Origin: Cordilura impudica
Taxonomy: Eukaryota > Arthropoda > Insecta > Diptera > Scathophagidae
Length of the DNA: 64,000 nt
Direction of reading: 5' to 3'
Assembly (NCBI GenBank): GCA_963682025.1
Contig: OY821518.1
Span: forward strand, 14,218,100 to 14,282,099
Part shown: positions 42,130 to 55,097 of the stretch, piece by piece
How the letters are laid out: each line of letters begins with the position of its first letter
Position numbering within the stretch: position 1 is the stretch's first letter
Notes under the pieces: model-generated
What the model was told of the DNA's origin: nothing
The model's database searches: none
The model's input: the letters and a program-made list of their open reading frames with translations, nothing else
Made by a program: the position numbers and the translations under genes

Positions 42130-45100
42130 ATGGAACTTAACGAATACAATGATTTTGAGGACCATTGTAAAAATACAGAAATAGTGAGTATTTCTCTGGT
42201 GGCACAAATTGAGACTTAAAAGAAAAATTCTTACATTACAGGATTTAAAAAGAAACACTATGCACAAGGAGTCTCATAATATTGAAACCATGGAGCAAAT
42301 AATGCAACGCAAAGATCAAGAATTTATAGATCATGTAAGTAATTTAAGAAAAACTAATAAACGTTCGGTTTATTTTATTGTTAAGATCTATTTGTAGACT
42401 CTATTGGCACCGGAATATATGCGTGATCCTAATCATTTCATTATGGACTTGATGAATTTTCCCAAAGCTGTTTCGACTTCCCACAATAACGGCGATAATC
42501 TAACGACAGATTTACATTTTCACAGCAGTCTATTTCCGGTTGTCTCAGCAGAAGACCATCAACATTCTAACGAACCATCGAAGACACCACCTACTTCGGT
42601 TTACTTGCCGCTTAATAATGATTTTCTTATGCCTGTTCAGAAATCTTATAACGCTACACAAGAGGCTGTTGCAACAGCAGAGGAAACTGGCGTCAAAGTT
42701 GTACAGCAGTTACTAAGAGAAACTAATGTTCCGTTGGACGTAAGTAGTGGCTTACCGAATATGTTATGCCATTTATTTTAAATTTTTTTTTTTGCATGTT
42801 CTTCAGTCAGCATCCATTGACGATGACTGTGATATATTACGTTTCAGTTCACGCCAAATATTGCCTCATAAAAAACGCCTCTCTCGCAAATTGAAAATCA
42901 ACCATTGTGATTCAGATCTACAATTGACCGTTCCTCTGGAGAATCATAAACTGCCTAATGTCGAGCAATTGGTCGACACTAGTGTTCAACAATTTCGTTG
43001 TGAACTTTGTGGTCATGCCACCTGTTCCCAACTGGAATTTTTTGCTCATCTTAAGCAACACTATGAACCCTCGACACCCGACACCATATTGGCCGTGATG
43101 AAAACATCATTAGAGGCTTTGGCCCCAGAAAAGACTGACAATGCTTCAGACCTATGTGCCATTGATAAAAAGGTAATTGCGTAATCTTTTAAATTACAAA
43201 AATCTTCAGCTTTAAGAAAATAATTCAGATCAAAGAAGATTTTTCTGACATAATATTTTCATTATTTTTATGGATAGACTGACGGACTTGAACAAGTCTT
43301 CCAAGATGTTCATTTTCCCTTTCACAATTTTTCACAAAGTGAAGACGTTAATGCGGTTAGAGTTGTAATGGAACCGCAACATCATGTAGAAGCAGCTGAC
43401 ATTAAAATAGTGAACAACTCTCTAGATGAAGCCATTAATGCTACCACATCTGCATTACAACAACATAACCAACCTCAACAACAACAGCAACAACAACAAC
43501 AGCAGCAGCAGCAACAGCCTCAAACAACACCAAATTTAGTACCCGAAGAATTTAGCGATACTGAAGATATGCTGGAAGGTATAAGAGATAAAGTGCTAAT
43601 AGAAGACACATGTGATACCATGGACCTGATGACACCCACATCAAATGGTGTTCGACCTCATTGGTAAGTTTGGCCTAAAGGGGGAGTATTTTGATATAAA
43701 AATTTATTGAAAATTTCCTTTTAAAGGTTCACAAATACTTGTTTTAATGGCATCGACATAAAAACTAAACCGTTTTGTGATGTTATATTTTCTGGACAAT
43801 TTGCTCCGATGTTGAATGCTGATACTACGACACCAATAATGCAACAAGAGACACATCTTGCCGATACTAAATTATTAGAAGAGGAAGTACATCAAACACC
43901 ACCCAATCTACAGCCACCTCCACCATCACTGCAAACAACACTATCAACTTCTCAGCCAGTACAACATGCCACAGATTTACGTCTACATTTTTCTCCGCCA
44001 GAAGCTTCACTAAGTCAAGAACAAGCTACGCTTGGCCAACAACAACAACAACTGATACAACCTCAACATATAAAACTTGAAGAAGTTCCCTCAACAACAA
44101 CAAGCGACATTCCTCCTTTTCAAAATAACGAAGACACTTTAAGTGGCAGCGAACAGGAATATCATCATCATAATGACGATGAAGAATCCGATGTTGCATA
44201 CAATTCATTTCAGTTGGCACTAGAACGAGAAGCTGAATTTTATAATAGCCAACACAGAAATGAACTGGTCGAAGGTGATGATAATCTGAATGATGAAAAT
44301 CCTGATGACGACTGTTCGGAAAATGGTGAAACAACTGAAAATGGTAAACGTAAGAAATATGTGTGCAATAAATGTCAACGTATTTTCAATTCCTGCAATG
44401 CCCTCAAATATCATCATCGTACTCATTCCGGTTTGAGACCACATCAATGTGATGTTTGTGGAAAATCGTTCTTTGCTGTCGGTGCCTTAAAAGCTCATAC
44501 TCGTACTCATACGGGCGATAAACCATTTGAATGTGAACACTGTGATCGTAAGTTTCGCCAGTGGGGCGATTTAAAATATCACACAATATCCATACATAGC
44601 AACGAAAAGAATCATCAATGTGAATTTTGTGGCAAAGCATTTTCGCGTAAATACTCCTTAGTTGTACACTTACGCATACATACCAGTGAACGTAATTATA
44701 AATGTGAATTTTGTACGAAAACATTTCGTGCTAGCACATATCTGCAAAATCATCGAAAAATTCATACAGGTTGGTGGTACAAATTTACAAACAAAAACTA
44801 AATGAAAATTTATTAATGTTTCATTTTAAAATTCTTCTGCAAACAATCATTCAATTTTTAATAAACGAAAGTTTCTTCATAATTTTCTGATTGAGTTTGA
44901 AATTATTCAGGCTCAAGATCAAATGTTTTTACTTTAAACTAGCAGATTCCAGCCCTCGAAATTCGAGTGCAAATTCTAGGAAATTTTATTTTTTCATTAA
45001 ATAAAGACCCTAAAGTTATGCTAATCTATTATAGCCAATTCACAAATCAACAAAAAAAAAACAAAACTCATTTTTATTACAAACACATTAACAAATTTAA

Positions 45101-45863
45101 TAAACACACACATAGCATTGTATAATCTTATGTAAGTGTTAGTGGCAACTTTAAATGCAATTTACTCAAAATAAAGGAAAAAATGTAAAAATCGGTAAAT
45201 CTGCAAAACGGCTTAAAAGAAATACCTTTCAAATAATATACATTTCGTCAAAATCGGAATATAACGGTAGAACAAAACATCGGTCACAAGACATCGCCTA
45301 GCCTATTAATATTATAGATAAGCAAAAAAAAAAATTGTTTTATATATTAGTTTGTTATATTGGAAGAGGCTTAAATAGTATAACTCTTTGCTTGAATTCT
45401 CATTTGGTTGTTTTCAGCAAATATATATGAATTTAACTTTTTACCAAACAAACTATCTACTGCTTTTGGTTACTGATGAGGGTTGGTGACTCTTCCCGAA
45501 ACAGCTGTATAACCTGTCATGCAGAATAAAGATCAATTTTTGAAACAAATGTGGCAATGTTTTTTTGCTTTATTTAAAGTAAAAACATTTGATCTTGAGC
45601 CTGAATAATTTCAAACTCAAACATTAAAATGATAAAGATCGAAAATAAGATTTTTTTTTTTCATTTTTATAAAAAATAATAAAATTAATTCTCATAATTT
45701 TCTTTTATTTCCAGGTGAAAAACCCTATGAATGTGAAATTTGTTCAAAAAAATTTCGAGTTTCTGGCGACTTACGTCGTCATCAACGTATCCATGAACGT
45801 AAAAGACTTAAACAGGATTTACTAGATAATGAAAATGCTGATTTAGTCAAGTCTCCCGTCTGA
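42130..45863 (+). CDS. C2H2 zinc-finger protein, seven exons, about 810 aa
   Basis: Exons are 42130-42183, 42242-42334, 42398-42739, 42807-43172, 43278-43663, 43727-44769 and 45715-45863; all junctions have GT/AG and keep one frame (2433 nt with the stop). The start [12 protein letters not shown] is the first ATG that splices in frame. An isolated C2H2 finger ([22 protein letters not shown]) is in exon 4 and a glutamine run in exon 5. Exon 6 is acidic and Gln/Pro-rich, then carries five tandem fingers from [10 protein letters not shown] to IHTG; the sixth ([19 protein letters not shown]) is in exon 7, so the TGEKP linker spans the last intron. It is probably a nuclear DNA-binding transcription factor. 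I do not recognise the orthologue. A second copy of exon 7 lies at 58048-58196. Confidence 0.9.
43466..43517 (+). repeat. CAA/CAG repeat encoding a glutamine tract
   Basis: Mixed CAA and CAG codons give about 14 glutamines in exon 5 of the zinc-finger gene. Mixed codons suggest it is a protein feature rather than a pure microsatellite. Confidence 0.9.
44888..45623. repeat. 50-bp inverted repeat pair in the last intron
   Basis: The arm at 44888-44938 (GATTGAGTTTGAAATTATTC through TACTTTAAA) is matched inverted at 45574-45623. The arms look like termini of a DNA transposon of about 740 bases, with a Helitron inserted next to the left arm. No clear target duplication was found. Confidence 0.8.
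44939..45318 (-). mobile_element. Small non-autonomous Helitron, family C copy C2, in the last intron
   Basis: On the minus strand it starts TCTATAATATTAATAGGC and ends GAATCTGCTAG. It is flanked by A on its 5' side and T on its 3' side, as for Helitrons. It is colinear with C1 at 17870-18211 (CAGCCCTCGAA, GGAAATTTTATTTTTTCATT, AGACATCGCCTAGCCTAT). Confidence 0.7.
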
Positions 45864-45994
45864 TAGTCACATCGTTAGTATTATTTTAAAACAATACAAA
45901 ATATTTTAAGTTTTTTAATTTATTAGTTATAAAAGTATTAATAGTAGTATACTTTTTATAAGCTAATAATACCTGTACATTTTAATTGTAGTGG

Positions 45995-46000
45995 AATAAA
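45995..46000 (+). terminator. Poly(A) signal of the zinc-finger gene
   Basis: AATAAA lies 132 bases after the stop codon; it is conserved in the downstream copy at 58328-58333. Confidence 0.65.
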
Positions 46001-46321
46001 ACGAGTTTTATATTTTATAAAGAGTAAAGAAAAATTTTGGATTTTTTTTTTTTAAATTTTAAAAGATTTTCACAATTGAAGTATGTATATAAAAAAAACT
46101 ATTTTACTAAGATTTAATAGAAACTATGATCTCAAGGCAAAACAAGTTAGAAATATTGAATGTACTTACATTATTTTAATTACACATTAATTCCATATCC
46201 TTTTCTTGCAAAATTGCTTATAAATATATTAGATTATTTTTGATTGAATTATAAATAAGCTTCAAAGATAATTTAATTTTTTTTTAATTTCTTTTAATTT
46301 TTTATATGCACTTTATTATTA

Positions 46322-46885
46322 ACAAGAGTGTTAAATTCGGCTGGGCCGAATCTTTGATACCCTCCACCTTTTTCATTTTCAATTTTCGTTTTTTTTTATC
46401 ATTTTCCATTTTTCACTTTTCAATTTTCATCTTCGTTTTTCATTTTTATTTTTTAATTTTCCATTTTCGATTTTTCATTTCTCATTTTCCATTTTTCATT
46501 TTTCAATTTTCATTTTTCATTTTCCATTTTTAATTTTTCATTTTCCGTTTTCTATTTTTCATTTTTCATTTTCCATTTTTCATTTTTATATTTTCATTTT
46601 TCATCTTCCATTTTTCATATTCCATTTTTCATTTTTAATTTTTCATTTTCCATTTGCCATTTTTAATTTTAAATTTTTCATTTTCCATTTTTCGCTTTCC
46701 ATTTTCCATTTTTAATTTTTCATTTTACGTTTTCTATTTTTCATTTTCCATTTTTATATTTTCATTTTTGATCTTCCATTTTTCATATTCCATATTCCAT
46801 TTTTCATTTTTAATTTTTCATTTTCCATTTGCCATTTTTAATTTTAAATTTTTCATTTTCCATTCTTCATTTTCCATTTTTCGCT

Positions 46886-46922
<37 letters not shown>

Positions 46923-47315
46923 CCAATTTTCATTTTTAATTTTCCATTTTTCAATTTTAATTTTTCATTTTTCAATTTTAATTTTTCATTTTCCATTTTT
47001 TATTTTTCATTTTTCAATTTTCATTTTCCATTTTCCATTTTCCAATTTTCATTTTTCATGTTCCATTTTCCATTTCTCATGTTCCATTTTTCATTTTTCA
47101 TTTTCCATTTTTCAATTTTCATTTTCCATTTTCCATTTTTCAATTTTCATTTTTCATGTTCCATTTTCCATTTCTCATGTTCCATTTTTCATTTTCTATA
47201 TTTCATTTTTCATTTTCCACTTTTTATTTCCATTTTTCATTATTCATTTTTCATTTTCCATTTTTCATTTTCCATTTTCCATTTTTCATTTTCCATTTTT
47301 CATTTTCCATTTTTC

Positions 47316-47347
<32 letters not shown>

Positions 47348-47460
47348 TTCATTTTCCATTTTTAATTTTTCATTTTTCAATTTTCATTTTTCATTTTCCA
47401 TTTTTCTTTTCATTTTTCATTTTTCATTTTCCATTTTCCATTTTTCATTTTCCATTTTTC

Positions 47461-47513
<53 letters not shown>

Positions 47514-47654
47514 TCCATTTTTAATTTTTCATTTTTCATTTTCCATTTTCCATTTTTCAATTTTCATTTTTCATTTTCCATTTTTCTTTTCATTTTTCAT
47601 TTTTCATTTTCCATTTTCCATTTTCCATTTTTCATTTTCCATTTTTCATTTTCC

Positions 47655-47686
<32 letters not shown>

Positions 47687-47766
47687 TCCATTTTTAATTT
47701 TTCATTTTTCATTTTCCATTTTCCATTTTTCAATTTTCATTTTTCATTTTTCATTTTTCATTTTCC

Positions 47767-47798
<32 letters not shown>

Positions 47799-47888
47799 TT
47801 CTTTTCATTTTTCATTTTCCATTTTTCATTTTCATTTTTCATTTTTCATTTTTCATTTTTCATTTTCCATTTTCTGTTTTCCATTTTT

Positions 47889-47921
<33 letters not shown>

Positions 47922-48539
47922 TTCATTTTCATTTTCATTTTCATTTTCATTTTCATTTTTCATTTTTCCTATTCATTTTCATTTTTCATTTTTCATTTTC
48001 CATTTTCCATTTTCCACTTTCCATTTTCATTTTTCAGTTTTCATTTTTCAATTTTCATTTTTCATTATTAATTTTTCATTTTTCAATTTTCATTTTTCAG
48101 TTTTCATTTTCCATTTCACATTTTTCATTTTTCATTTTCTATTTTTCATTTTTCTTTTTCCATTTTTCATTTTCCATTTTTCGCTTTCCATTTTTCGCTT
48201 TCCATTTTCCAATTTTCATTTTTAATTTTCCATTTTTCAATTTTAATTTTTCATTTTCCATTTTTTATTTTTCATGTTTTATTTTTCATTTTCCATATTC
48301 CATTTTTTCATTTTTCATTTTTCATTTTCCATTTTTCATTTTCCATTTTTAAATTTTCATTTTTCATTTTTCATGTTCCATTTTCCATTTCTCATGTTCC
48401 ATTTTTAATTTTCTATATTTCATTTTTCATTTTCCACTTTTTATTTTCATTTTTCATTATTGATTTTTCATTTTCCATTTTCCATTTTTGATTTTTCAAT
48501 TTTCATTTTTCATTTTCCAGTTTTCATTTTTCATTTTCC

Positions 48540-48571
<32 letters not shown>

Positions 48572-48714
48572 TTCATTTTCCATTTTTCATTTTTCATTTT
48601 CCGTTTTCCATTTTTCATTTTCCATTTTTCTATTTTAATTTTCCATTTTTTATTTTTCATTTTCCATATTCCATTTTCCATTTTTTCGTTTTTCGTTTTT
48701 CATTTTCCATTTTT

Positions 48715-48747
<33 letters not shown>

Positions 48748-48847
48748 TTCATTTTCCATTTTTCTTTTCATTTTTCATTTTCCAATTTTCATTTTACATT
48801 TTTAATTTTCCATTTTCCATTTTTAGTTTTTCGTTTTCCGTTTTCCG

Positions 48848-48878
<31 letters not shown>

Positions 48879-49767
48879 TTCAATTTTAATTTTTCATTTT
48901 CCATTTTTTATTTTTCATTTTCCATATTCCATTTTCCATTTTTCATTTTCCATTTTTCAATTTTTCCATTTTTCATTTTCCATTTTTCTTTTCATTTTTC
49001 ATTTTTCATTTTTATTTTTCATTTTTCATTTTCTATTTTTCATTTTCCATTTTTCATTTTCCATTTTTCAATTTTCATTTTTCATTTTTCATTTTTCATT
49101 TTCATTTTCCATTTTTTATTTTCCATTTTCGATTTTTATTTTCCATTTTCCATTTTTCATTTTTCAATTTTCAATTTTAATTTTTCAATTTTCAATTTTC
49201 ATTTTTAATTTTCCATTTTTCAGTTTACATTTTCCATTTCCCATTTTTCATTTTACATTTTTTATTTTTTATTAATTTTTAATTTTTAATATTAAATTTT
49301 AATGATAAAAAAAATATGTGGTACAACTTGCTTAGGCCAATGTGACACGTGCAGTATTAATATACGCACAACTGTAACGACTTTAACAATACGAAGAATT
49401 ACAACGTATACAACATGTCTTAAGAAAAACAACAAACACTCTGAAAAATTTTATTTTTTCAAGAGTTTTTTCAAAGTTTAATTCATAGCTCGTGAACCCT
49501 TTGACCGATTTTGACGATTTTAAATAGCAGCTCCTTTGGGATGTAAATAAACGATTTTATACAAAAACGAACGGCCTAGCTTAGATATTGACGGCGTGAT
49601 CGTGATTTCCACAGACAGACGGACAGACGGTCATCGGTAAATCAACTTCCCTTGTTATAAGGATCAAGAAAATATATTTTTTGGGGTCTCAGGAATTTAT
49701 TTCGATGCGTTACAAACGGAATGACAAACCTATATGTACCCTCTGTCACTGAGGTGTGGAGGGTATA
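46322..49767 (-). mobile_element. HINE family B, copy B4, expanded by a minisatellite
   Basis: The left end is ACAAGAGTGTTAAATTCGGC with the hairpin ATTCGGC-TGG-GCCGAAT and ATACCCTCCACC. The right end has CAGACAGACGGACAGACGG, CAAACGGAATGACAAACC and GTGTGGAGGGTATA. The two ends are those of one element, separated by 2.9 kb of minisatellite. The duplicate of this region at 58.6 kb lacks the element (about 58650), which shows it inserted there or was lost from one copy. It sits about 460 bases after the zinc-finger stop codon. Confidence 0.8.
46370..49285 (+). repeat. 2.9-kb pyrimidine-rich minisatellite (CATTTTTCATTTTC-type)
   Basis: Hundreds of imperfect 6-13-base units of CATTTTT, CATTTTC and CAATTTT run head to tail. 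G is nearly absent from this strand. It produces long open frames reading Phe-His-Phe-Ser-Ile on the plus strand; these are artefacts of the repeat. Confidence 0.95.
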
Positions 49768-52027
49768 AAAAGCATATGATTTCAACAACTATTTTAAGCT
49801 TGATATTTTTACATTATATGCATTTATTCACAGATTATTTTAAGCGGATTTTTTTTTTGCTTGAAAAAATATATAAAAAACACACCAACTTCTTTATATA
49901 TAAAAAGCAAACAAAACTTTAAAAATAATTTTTTTTTTTAATATATAATTTTATAATTTCTTTTGAAGCTCAACACATTTTTGTTACATTTTCAATTGAC
50001 CAGAAATATTCTTTTTGCACTTTTAATAAACTAAAGATTTTTTTATTGATTTCAACAACTTTTTTTAAGCTTGATATTTTTAACATATTTTTACATTATA
50101 TGCATTTCTTAACAGATTAATTTAAGCCAAATTATTTAACACATTTTTATATTGGATTCTTTCTTTTTCAATTTTGCTTGAAAAAAAAACAACAACAAAC
50201 ACACACCAACTTCTTTTCTATGAAAACAAACGAACGATTAGATAAACACCGACACAAATGCAAATTTTGCATCAAACTTTAAACACTTTTTTATTACTTT
50301 CTTGCTCACGTTTGGAGAAAACTTTTTTGGAAAACTATTTAGCCACATTGGAATTATATTTAAATGCAAAAAAACTGTAACTTTTTAATTATTTAAACAA
50401 AAAATAGGTAAATTAAAAAAATCACTATCAACGGACAACCATACCAAAGAAAATTTGCGCGTAAACTAATAAAAAGAAGTGACAGCAGTCAATTGTACTA
50501 AATGAGCATAAGTGTTGTTGTTATTAAAGCTTTATGTACCAATTATTTCTATGAGGAGTAGTAGGAGCAGAGTACATTTGATTTAAAAAGAGATTTTTTT
50601 ATTTATGAAAACCGAACGAATGATTAGACAATTAGAAAAACACCAACCGGCACGCAAACGCAAACTATTCATGAAACTTTTAACACTTTCTTCATAATTT
50701 TCTTGATTAAATTTGGAAAACTTTTAAGCTACATTAGAATTTAAATAAAAAAAATATAATTTTTTAATTATTTAAGCAAAAAAATATTTTTTTAAAGAAT
50801 TACTACCAACCAACATCCGTGCCGAAGAAAATTTATACGTAAACTAAAAAATTCAGTAAAAAGAAATGACAACAGACAATTGTACTAAATAAGTGTTAGT
50901 GTTATTAGAGCTTTAATAAGTACTCATTAATTGCAGAAGGACTAGGAGTATATTGGATTTAGAGATTTTTTTATTTATGAAAAACGAACGGCCAACCGAA
51001 AAAAAAGTAGTCACAACGGCACGCAATCTCATCAAATTTTAAACACTTTTTTTGTCTATTTTCTTGCTTACAGAAAACTTTATTGGAAAACTATTTAGCT
51101 ACATTAGAGTTATATTTAAATGCAAAAAATATATAATTTTTTAATTATATAAACATAAAATTTTTAAATTAAAAATTTAAACTAATAAGTATGTATTTAT
51201 TTTTTTTTTTTTGTAAAGAGTAGAAAGATTGCATTTTATTTAAAAAGAGAATATTTTATTTTTTTATGAAAATCGAACTACCAATCGAACACGAAGTAAG
51301 TCACATAACGGTGGGCAATTGCAGAATTTTCATCAAATTTTAAACACTTTTTTCATTATTTTTTGCTTAAATTTTGAGCAAATATAAAAATTATCTTAAT
51401 ATATAAAAACGTTCGTGCGTATGTTGGTACTCTAATAACTGTTGAACCACTAATGCTAGCGACTTCGTATTCATACCATATGTTCCTTTGGTTCTCCGAT
51501 TTGCATAACTTTTTTTTGTACCCGATAGGTGGCGCTGGGGTCGAGATTTTCCCAAAAATTTTATTTACGGTCCAATTTAGCTCAAATTAGCAACATATAT
51601 TATGTACATAAAACTAAAGTTGCTGACAAAGTTTTTCACCTGTAGGTGGCGCTGGTGTTAAAATATTCAAGAAAACGTATATTTTTTTTCAGTCATATTC
51701 ATAATATTATTAAATTGTGCTTTACTTTTGCCCGACACTCGGTATTAAAATTTAGATGCAATATAAAATCCAGATGTTTTCTTCGGGCCTGCAACGCGGA
51801 CCGGACTCAGCTAGTATATGTATAAATACAAAAAATTATATTTTCTTTAGTTATTTAAACACAAAATTATCACATTTTAAAAGTTACTGCAAACAGACAT
51901 CCGTATCGAAGAAAATTTACGCGTACACTAAAAAGTGACAGCAGGCATTTGTTCTAAATGAAAAATTATAGTAATTGGTATTAAAGCTCTAATAAGTACT
52001 AATTATTTTTTATAAGGATAGTAGTAG
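49768..52027. repeat. Satellite-like tandem repeat, units of about 350-400 bp
   Basis: Recurring blocks in the same order are TATGAAAA(A/C)CGAACG, CACCGGCACGCAAACGCAAA, TCAAACTTTAAACACTTTTTT, GGAAAACTATTTAGCTACATT, ACATCCGTACCGAAGAAAATTTACGCGTAAACTAA and GTACTAAATGAG. Four to five units are present, one split by a Helitron (51394-51814) and one by a MITE (52031-52454). The first part also repeats GATTTCAACAACTTTTTT...TTTACATTATATGCATTT at 49784 and 50047. No coding seen. Confidence 0.8.
51394..51814 (+). mobile_element. Small non-autonomous Helitron, 421 bp
   Basis: It starts TCTTAATATATAAAAACG after A and ends GGACCGGACTCAGCTAG before T, with the GC-rich CGGGCCTGCAACGCGGACC upstream of the end. 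It interrupts a satellite unit. No coding and no target duplication. Confidence 0.75.
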
Positions 52028-52030
52028 TAA

Positions 52031-52454
52031 AGGCCCATTTACATGATACCACTCAGTCGTATGATTTTTCGAAATAAAAATCCGATGAAATTCATCGGAC
52101 TGTCATAAAGTCGTACCGACATTATTTCTGCATACTTAGGCCATTTACACCATAACACTCAAGTCTTATGAAAACAACTGTTTAGAATAATAAGCAAATT
52201 TATTTTGAAATTTATATTTTATTTTCACTTTCTTTGTTTTTGTTTACCATTTTTTTAATATTACCAAAAAAAAACAACTCTGGTCCGATGAAAATGGTAA
52301 GTTTTTAGAAATGTTTCAAAAACCATCGGACTTCGAAATGAAATCCTACAGACTGTCAATTTCATAACAAAAGCTTTTTACATCATACGACTTTTTCATA
52401 ATACTCGAATTTCTGACAGATCGTATTACAAAGTGTGATAGTGTAAACTGGCCT
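52031..52454 (+). mobile_element. MITE family E, complete copy E1 (424 bp)
   Basis: Terminal repeats are AGGCCCATTTACATGATACC and the inverse of AGGCCAGTTTACACTATCAC. TAA duplications flank it (52028-52030, 52455-52457). Removing it and one TAA restores a satellite unit (GTAGTAAGGAGTACATTTGATT). The TAA target and GGCC ends fit Harbinger-type MITEs. Confidence 0.85.
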
Positions 52455-52457
52455 TAA

Positions 52458-52661
52458 GGAGTACATTTGATTTAAAGCGTTTTGATGTGTAAACATCTAT
52501 GTATACGCGTAGGGGGTAAATTTCTATTTCACAATACAATCACAAAAACATCGTAACATGTATGAAGTAAGACAAAATCGGTGTGACTTACATATGTATG
52601 ATTGTATTGGTGAAAAAAATTATATGTAATAAACTGTTTGAAAATGAAAAATTAAAAATAA
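52458..52661. repeat. Satellite remnant and unclassified repeat fragment
   Basis: About 52490-52640 is the inverse of 39940-40140 (GTAAACATCTA, GCGTAGGGGGTAAATTTC, ACAATCACAAAAAC). Confidence 0.6.
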
Positions 52662-53450
52662 ACAAGTAAGAAAATTATAGTCGGTCTAGACCGACTATAT
52701 GATACCCTATACCATGCGTTTAGAGACCCTATCTCTCAGACCCAGAAAATAAGCATAAACCAAATTTGAGTGGGATTTTTATTAATTTTTTCGGCTGCAG
52801 ATATGAAAAAGTTCATATCGGATGCTATATCTATATGGGGACTAGGCCCAAAAATGGACTGATCCTGACCATGTTTGGTAAGGTCTCTTGTATTTTGCAA
52901 AAATATATACAAACAAAATTTGAGAAGAATCAGTGCAATATTTTAGTTTTTTGATAGATTTAAGTGAAGATCGGGAAGCAGCTCTATATGGGGCCTATGG
53001 CTAAGAGTTGTCCCATAGAGATAATTTTTGGACTACTGATTAATGGATGTAATAAACACATACAAACCCAATTTGAATAAGATTTATATGATAATTTGTA
53101 TCTTATGGCAATTTAAGTCGATTTCATAGGGGTCACTTGTATGGGGGCTAGGTCTGAACATGGACCGATTCTCACCAATTTCAATAGCGTTCATCCCATG
53201 GCCGATAAAAGATTAAATACCAAATTTCATCAAAATATATTCATATTTGCGACCTGCAGTTTGATTACAAGCTTTACATGGACACACAGACGGACGGACG
53301 GACGGACGGACGGACGGACGGACATCGTTAAATCGAATCAGATAGTGATTCTGATTCGATCGGTATAATTAAAGATGGGTGTAGGTCAAATATTTTTGGT
53401 TGTTACAAACAGCAGCACAAAGTCATTATACCCAAACCACATAGGGTATA
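52662..53450 (-). mobile_element. HINE family A, copy A4
   Basis: The left end is ACAAGTAAG with the perfect hairpin GTCGGTCTAGACCGAC and ATACCCTATACCA. The right end has lost eight bases inside the subterminal repeat (CCACATAGGGTATA instead of CCACATAGTGGTATAGGGTATA). The (GACG)n run has about 8.75 units. Confidence 0.88.
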
Positions 53451-53875
53451 AAAATGAAATTTAACAAATGAAAATAAAAAATTAAAAATAATAATGAAAA
53501 ATAAAAAATGAAAAATGAAAAATAAAAAATTAAAGATAAAAAGTGAAAAATGAAAAACGAAAGATAAAAAATGAAAAATAAAAAATGAATGAAAAATAAA
53601 AAATGAAAAATAAAAAATTAAAAGTTAAAAACTAAAAATGAAAAATAAAAAATGAAAAATGAAATATAAAAAATGAAAAATAGAAAATAAAAAAATAAAA
53701 AATAAAAAATGAAAAATAAAATATTAAAAATAAAAAATGAAAAACGAAAATTAAAGAGAAAAAAAATTAAAAATAAAAAAATATAAAAAATTAAAATAAA
53801 AAATGAAAATAAAAAATGAAAAACAAAAAATGAAAAACGAAAATTGAAAAATAAAAAACGAAAAATTAAAAATTA
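53451..53875. repeat. A-rich minisatellite (AAAAATGAAAAATA-type)
   Basis: Imperfect units of GAAAAATAAAAAAT and related words. In inverse this is close to the 46.4-49.3 kb array, and it also abuts a HINE end. Confidence 0.85.
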
Positions 53876-54540
53876 ACCGGTTGAAATAATATATATTTTT
53901 ATATTAGCAGAGCCCCTGCAGTTGATTGCTATAAGTGATACATATGTACATAGACGACGCTTTTTGTTTGATCTTAAAAAAATGCCATAAAAAAATCTTT
54001 AATTACTAGATATTTACACATATCCCCTGAGATCGGACTCACATGATTTTTTATGTCAAATGCAAACAAAGAACCGAACAATAATTTTCATTAATTTTCA
54101 TAATTTTATTGCTAATATTATCCGGAAATTTTGAGAAATATATATGTATAGCCAAAACTATTACAAATGTTGTTAATATTTAACACACAATTTTATAAAT
54201 TAAAAAAAAATCTACCAACGGACATACATATGTACCAAAAAATTTATTATACTCCCTTTCGTACTCAACAATTTTAAATTCTGCAGTCAAAAAATTTTTT
54301 TTGCAATATTATTTTTTTTTTATATTGTTTTCACAATATTTTTTTTCAACGTCGCCTCGAGCCTGCCTGCAAAGTTTCAGCTCGATTGGAACAATGGAAA
54401 TGGGTTAAATATGGATCCAAAGATTTTTCGGCAGACAAGCAGATACTATGAGTTAAAGTAAAGGGAGTAAAAACAAAGTATATTTTGAAATAACTGCACT
54501 TTTTACTGATTTGTATAAAAATACACGTGGATCACAAAAC
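53876..54540. other. AT-rich DNA with a host-repeat fragment
   Basis: About 54355-54465 is an inverted fragment of the host repeat (GAGCCTGCCTGCAAAGTTTC, GGATCCAAAGATTTTTCGGC). About 54030-54060 is the inverse of 39903-39930. No gene is seen. Confidence 0.55.
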
Positions 54541-54554
54541 ATCTAGTTCACAAA

Positions 54555-55097
54555 ATGGCACTCAATGAGTTGGAGCGTCGCAAATTAATTTGTAGATTCT
54601 GTGAAGAAAATCCGAACAAAACCAAAAAGTTAAATTGTTCACCATTTTAATGCAATAAACTTTATTTCCCAATAATAAAAAAGTGGGAAGGAAGAAAACG
54701 CCTAATGGGAAAAAATGCAGTATACAAGAATCAAAAGTTCGAGGCAAATTGAATGCTGGCACACAATATCCGGACACACACCAAATCTTTTCGTCAGTTG
54801 GGGCAAAAAATATAAATGTGATAAATTAAAGAAATATATAGAAAAATGGGCATTCAGAAAAAACGTCCATTTACGAGTCATATTTCACTATTGAAGACAA
54901 CGAATGGCAGTCAAAATACTGAAGCACCAGAAGAATCAAAGTTTCCAGGAAAGGGTTTGTTATGGTTAACCATTATTGAACGTGATATAAGGGAACCTGT
55001 GTTTTTCAAAGAAGGTCTGGCAGTGAATGCACATAATTACAAGGAAAAATGTATCCCAGCAAATCAGAAATTAATTGATAAATATCATAAAAATTAA
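54555..55097 (+). pseudogene. mariner/Tc1-like transposase relic
   Basis: MALNELERRKLICRFCEENP resembles an N-terminal helix-turn-helix start and ends at a stop after about 33 codons. Another frame gives KKWEGRKRLMGKNAVYKN, like the second helix-turn-helix of mariner proteins. At 54846-55097 the frame reads GKGLLWLTIIERDIREPVFF then KEGLAVNAHNYKEKCI, a stretch I recognise from the region around the second catalytic acid of mariner-like transposases. Large internal deletions and frame changes are evident. No terminal repeats were found. It is dead. Confidence 0.6.

Noticed and set aside
44026..44724. Minus-strand frames of 75-106 codons over exon 6
   Set aside because: They are antisense shadows of the zinc-finger coding exon.
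46654..49275. Open frames of up to 347 codons rich in Phe, His, Ser and Ile
   Set aside because: They are translations of the CATTTTT/CATTTTC minisatellite; overlapping frames give the same words, and start and stop positions follow repeat errors.
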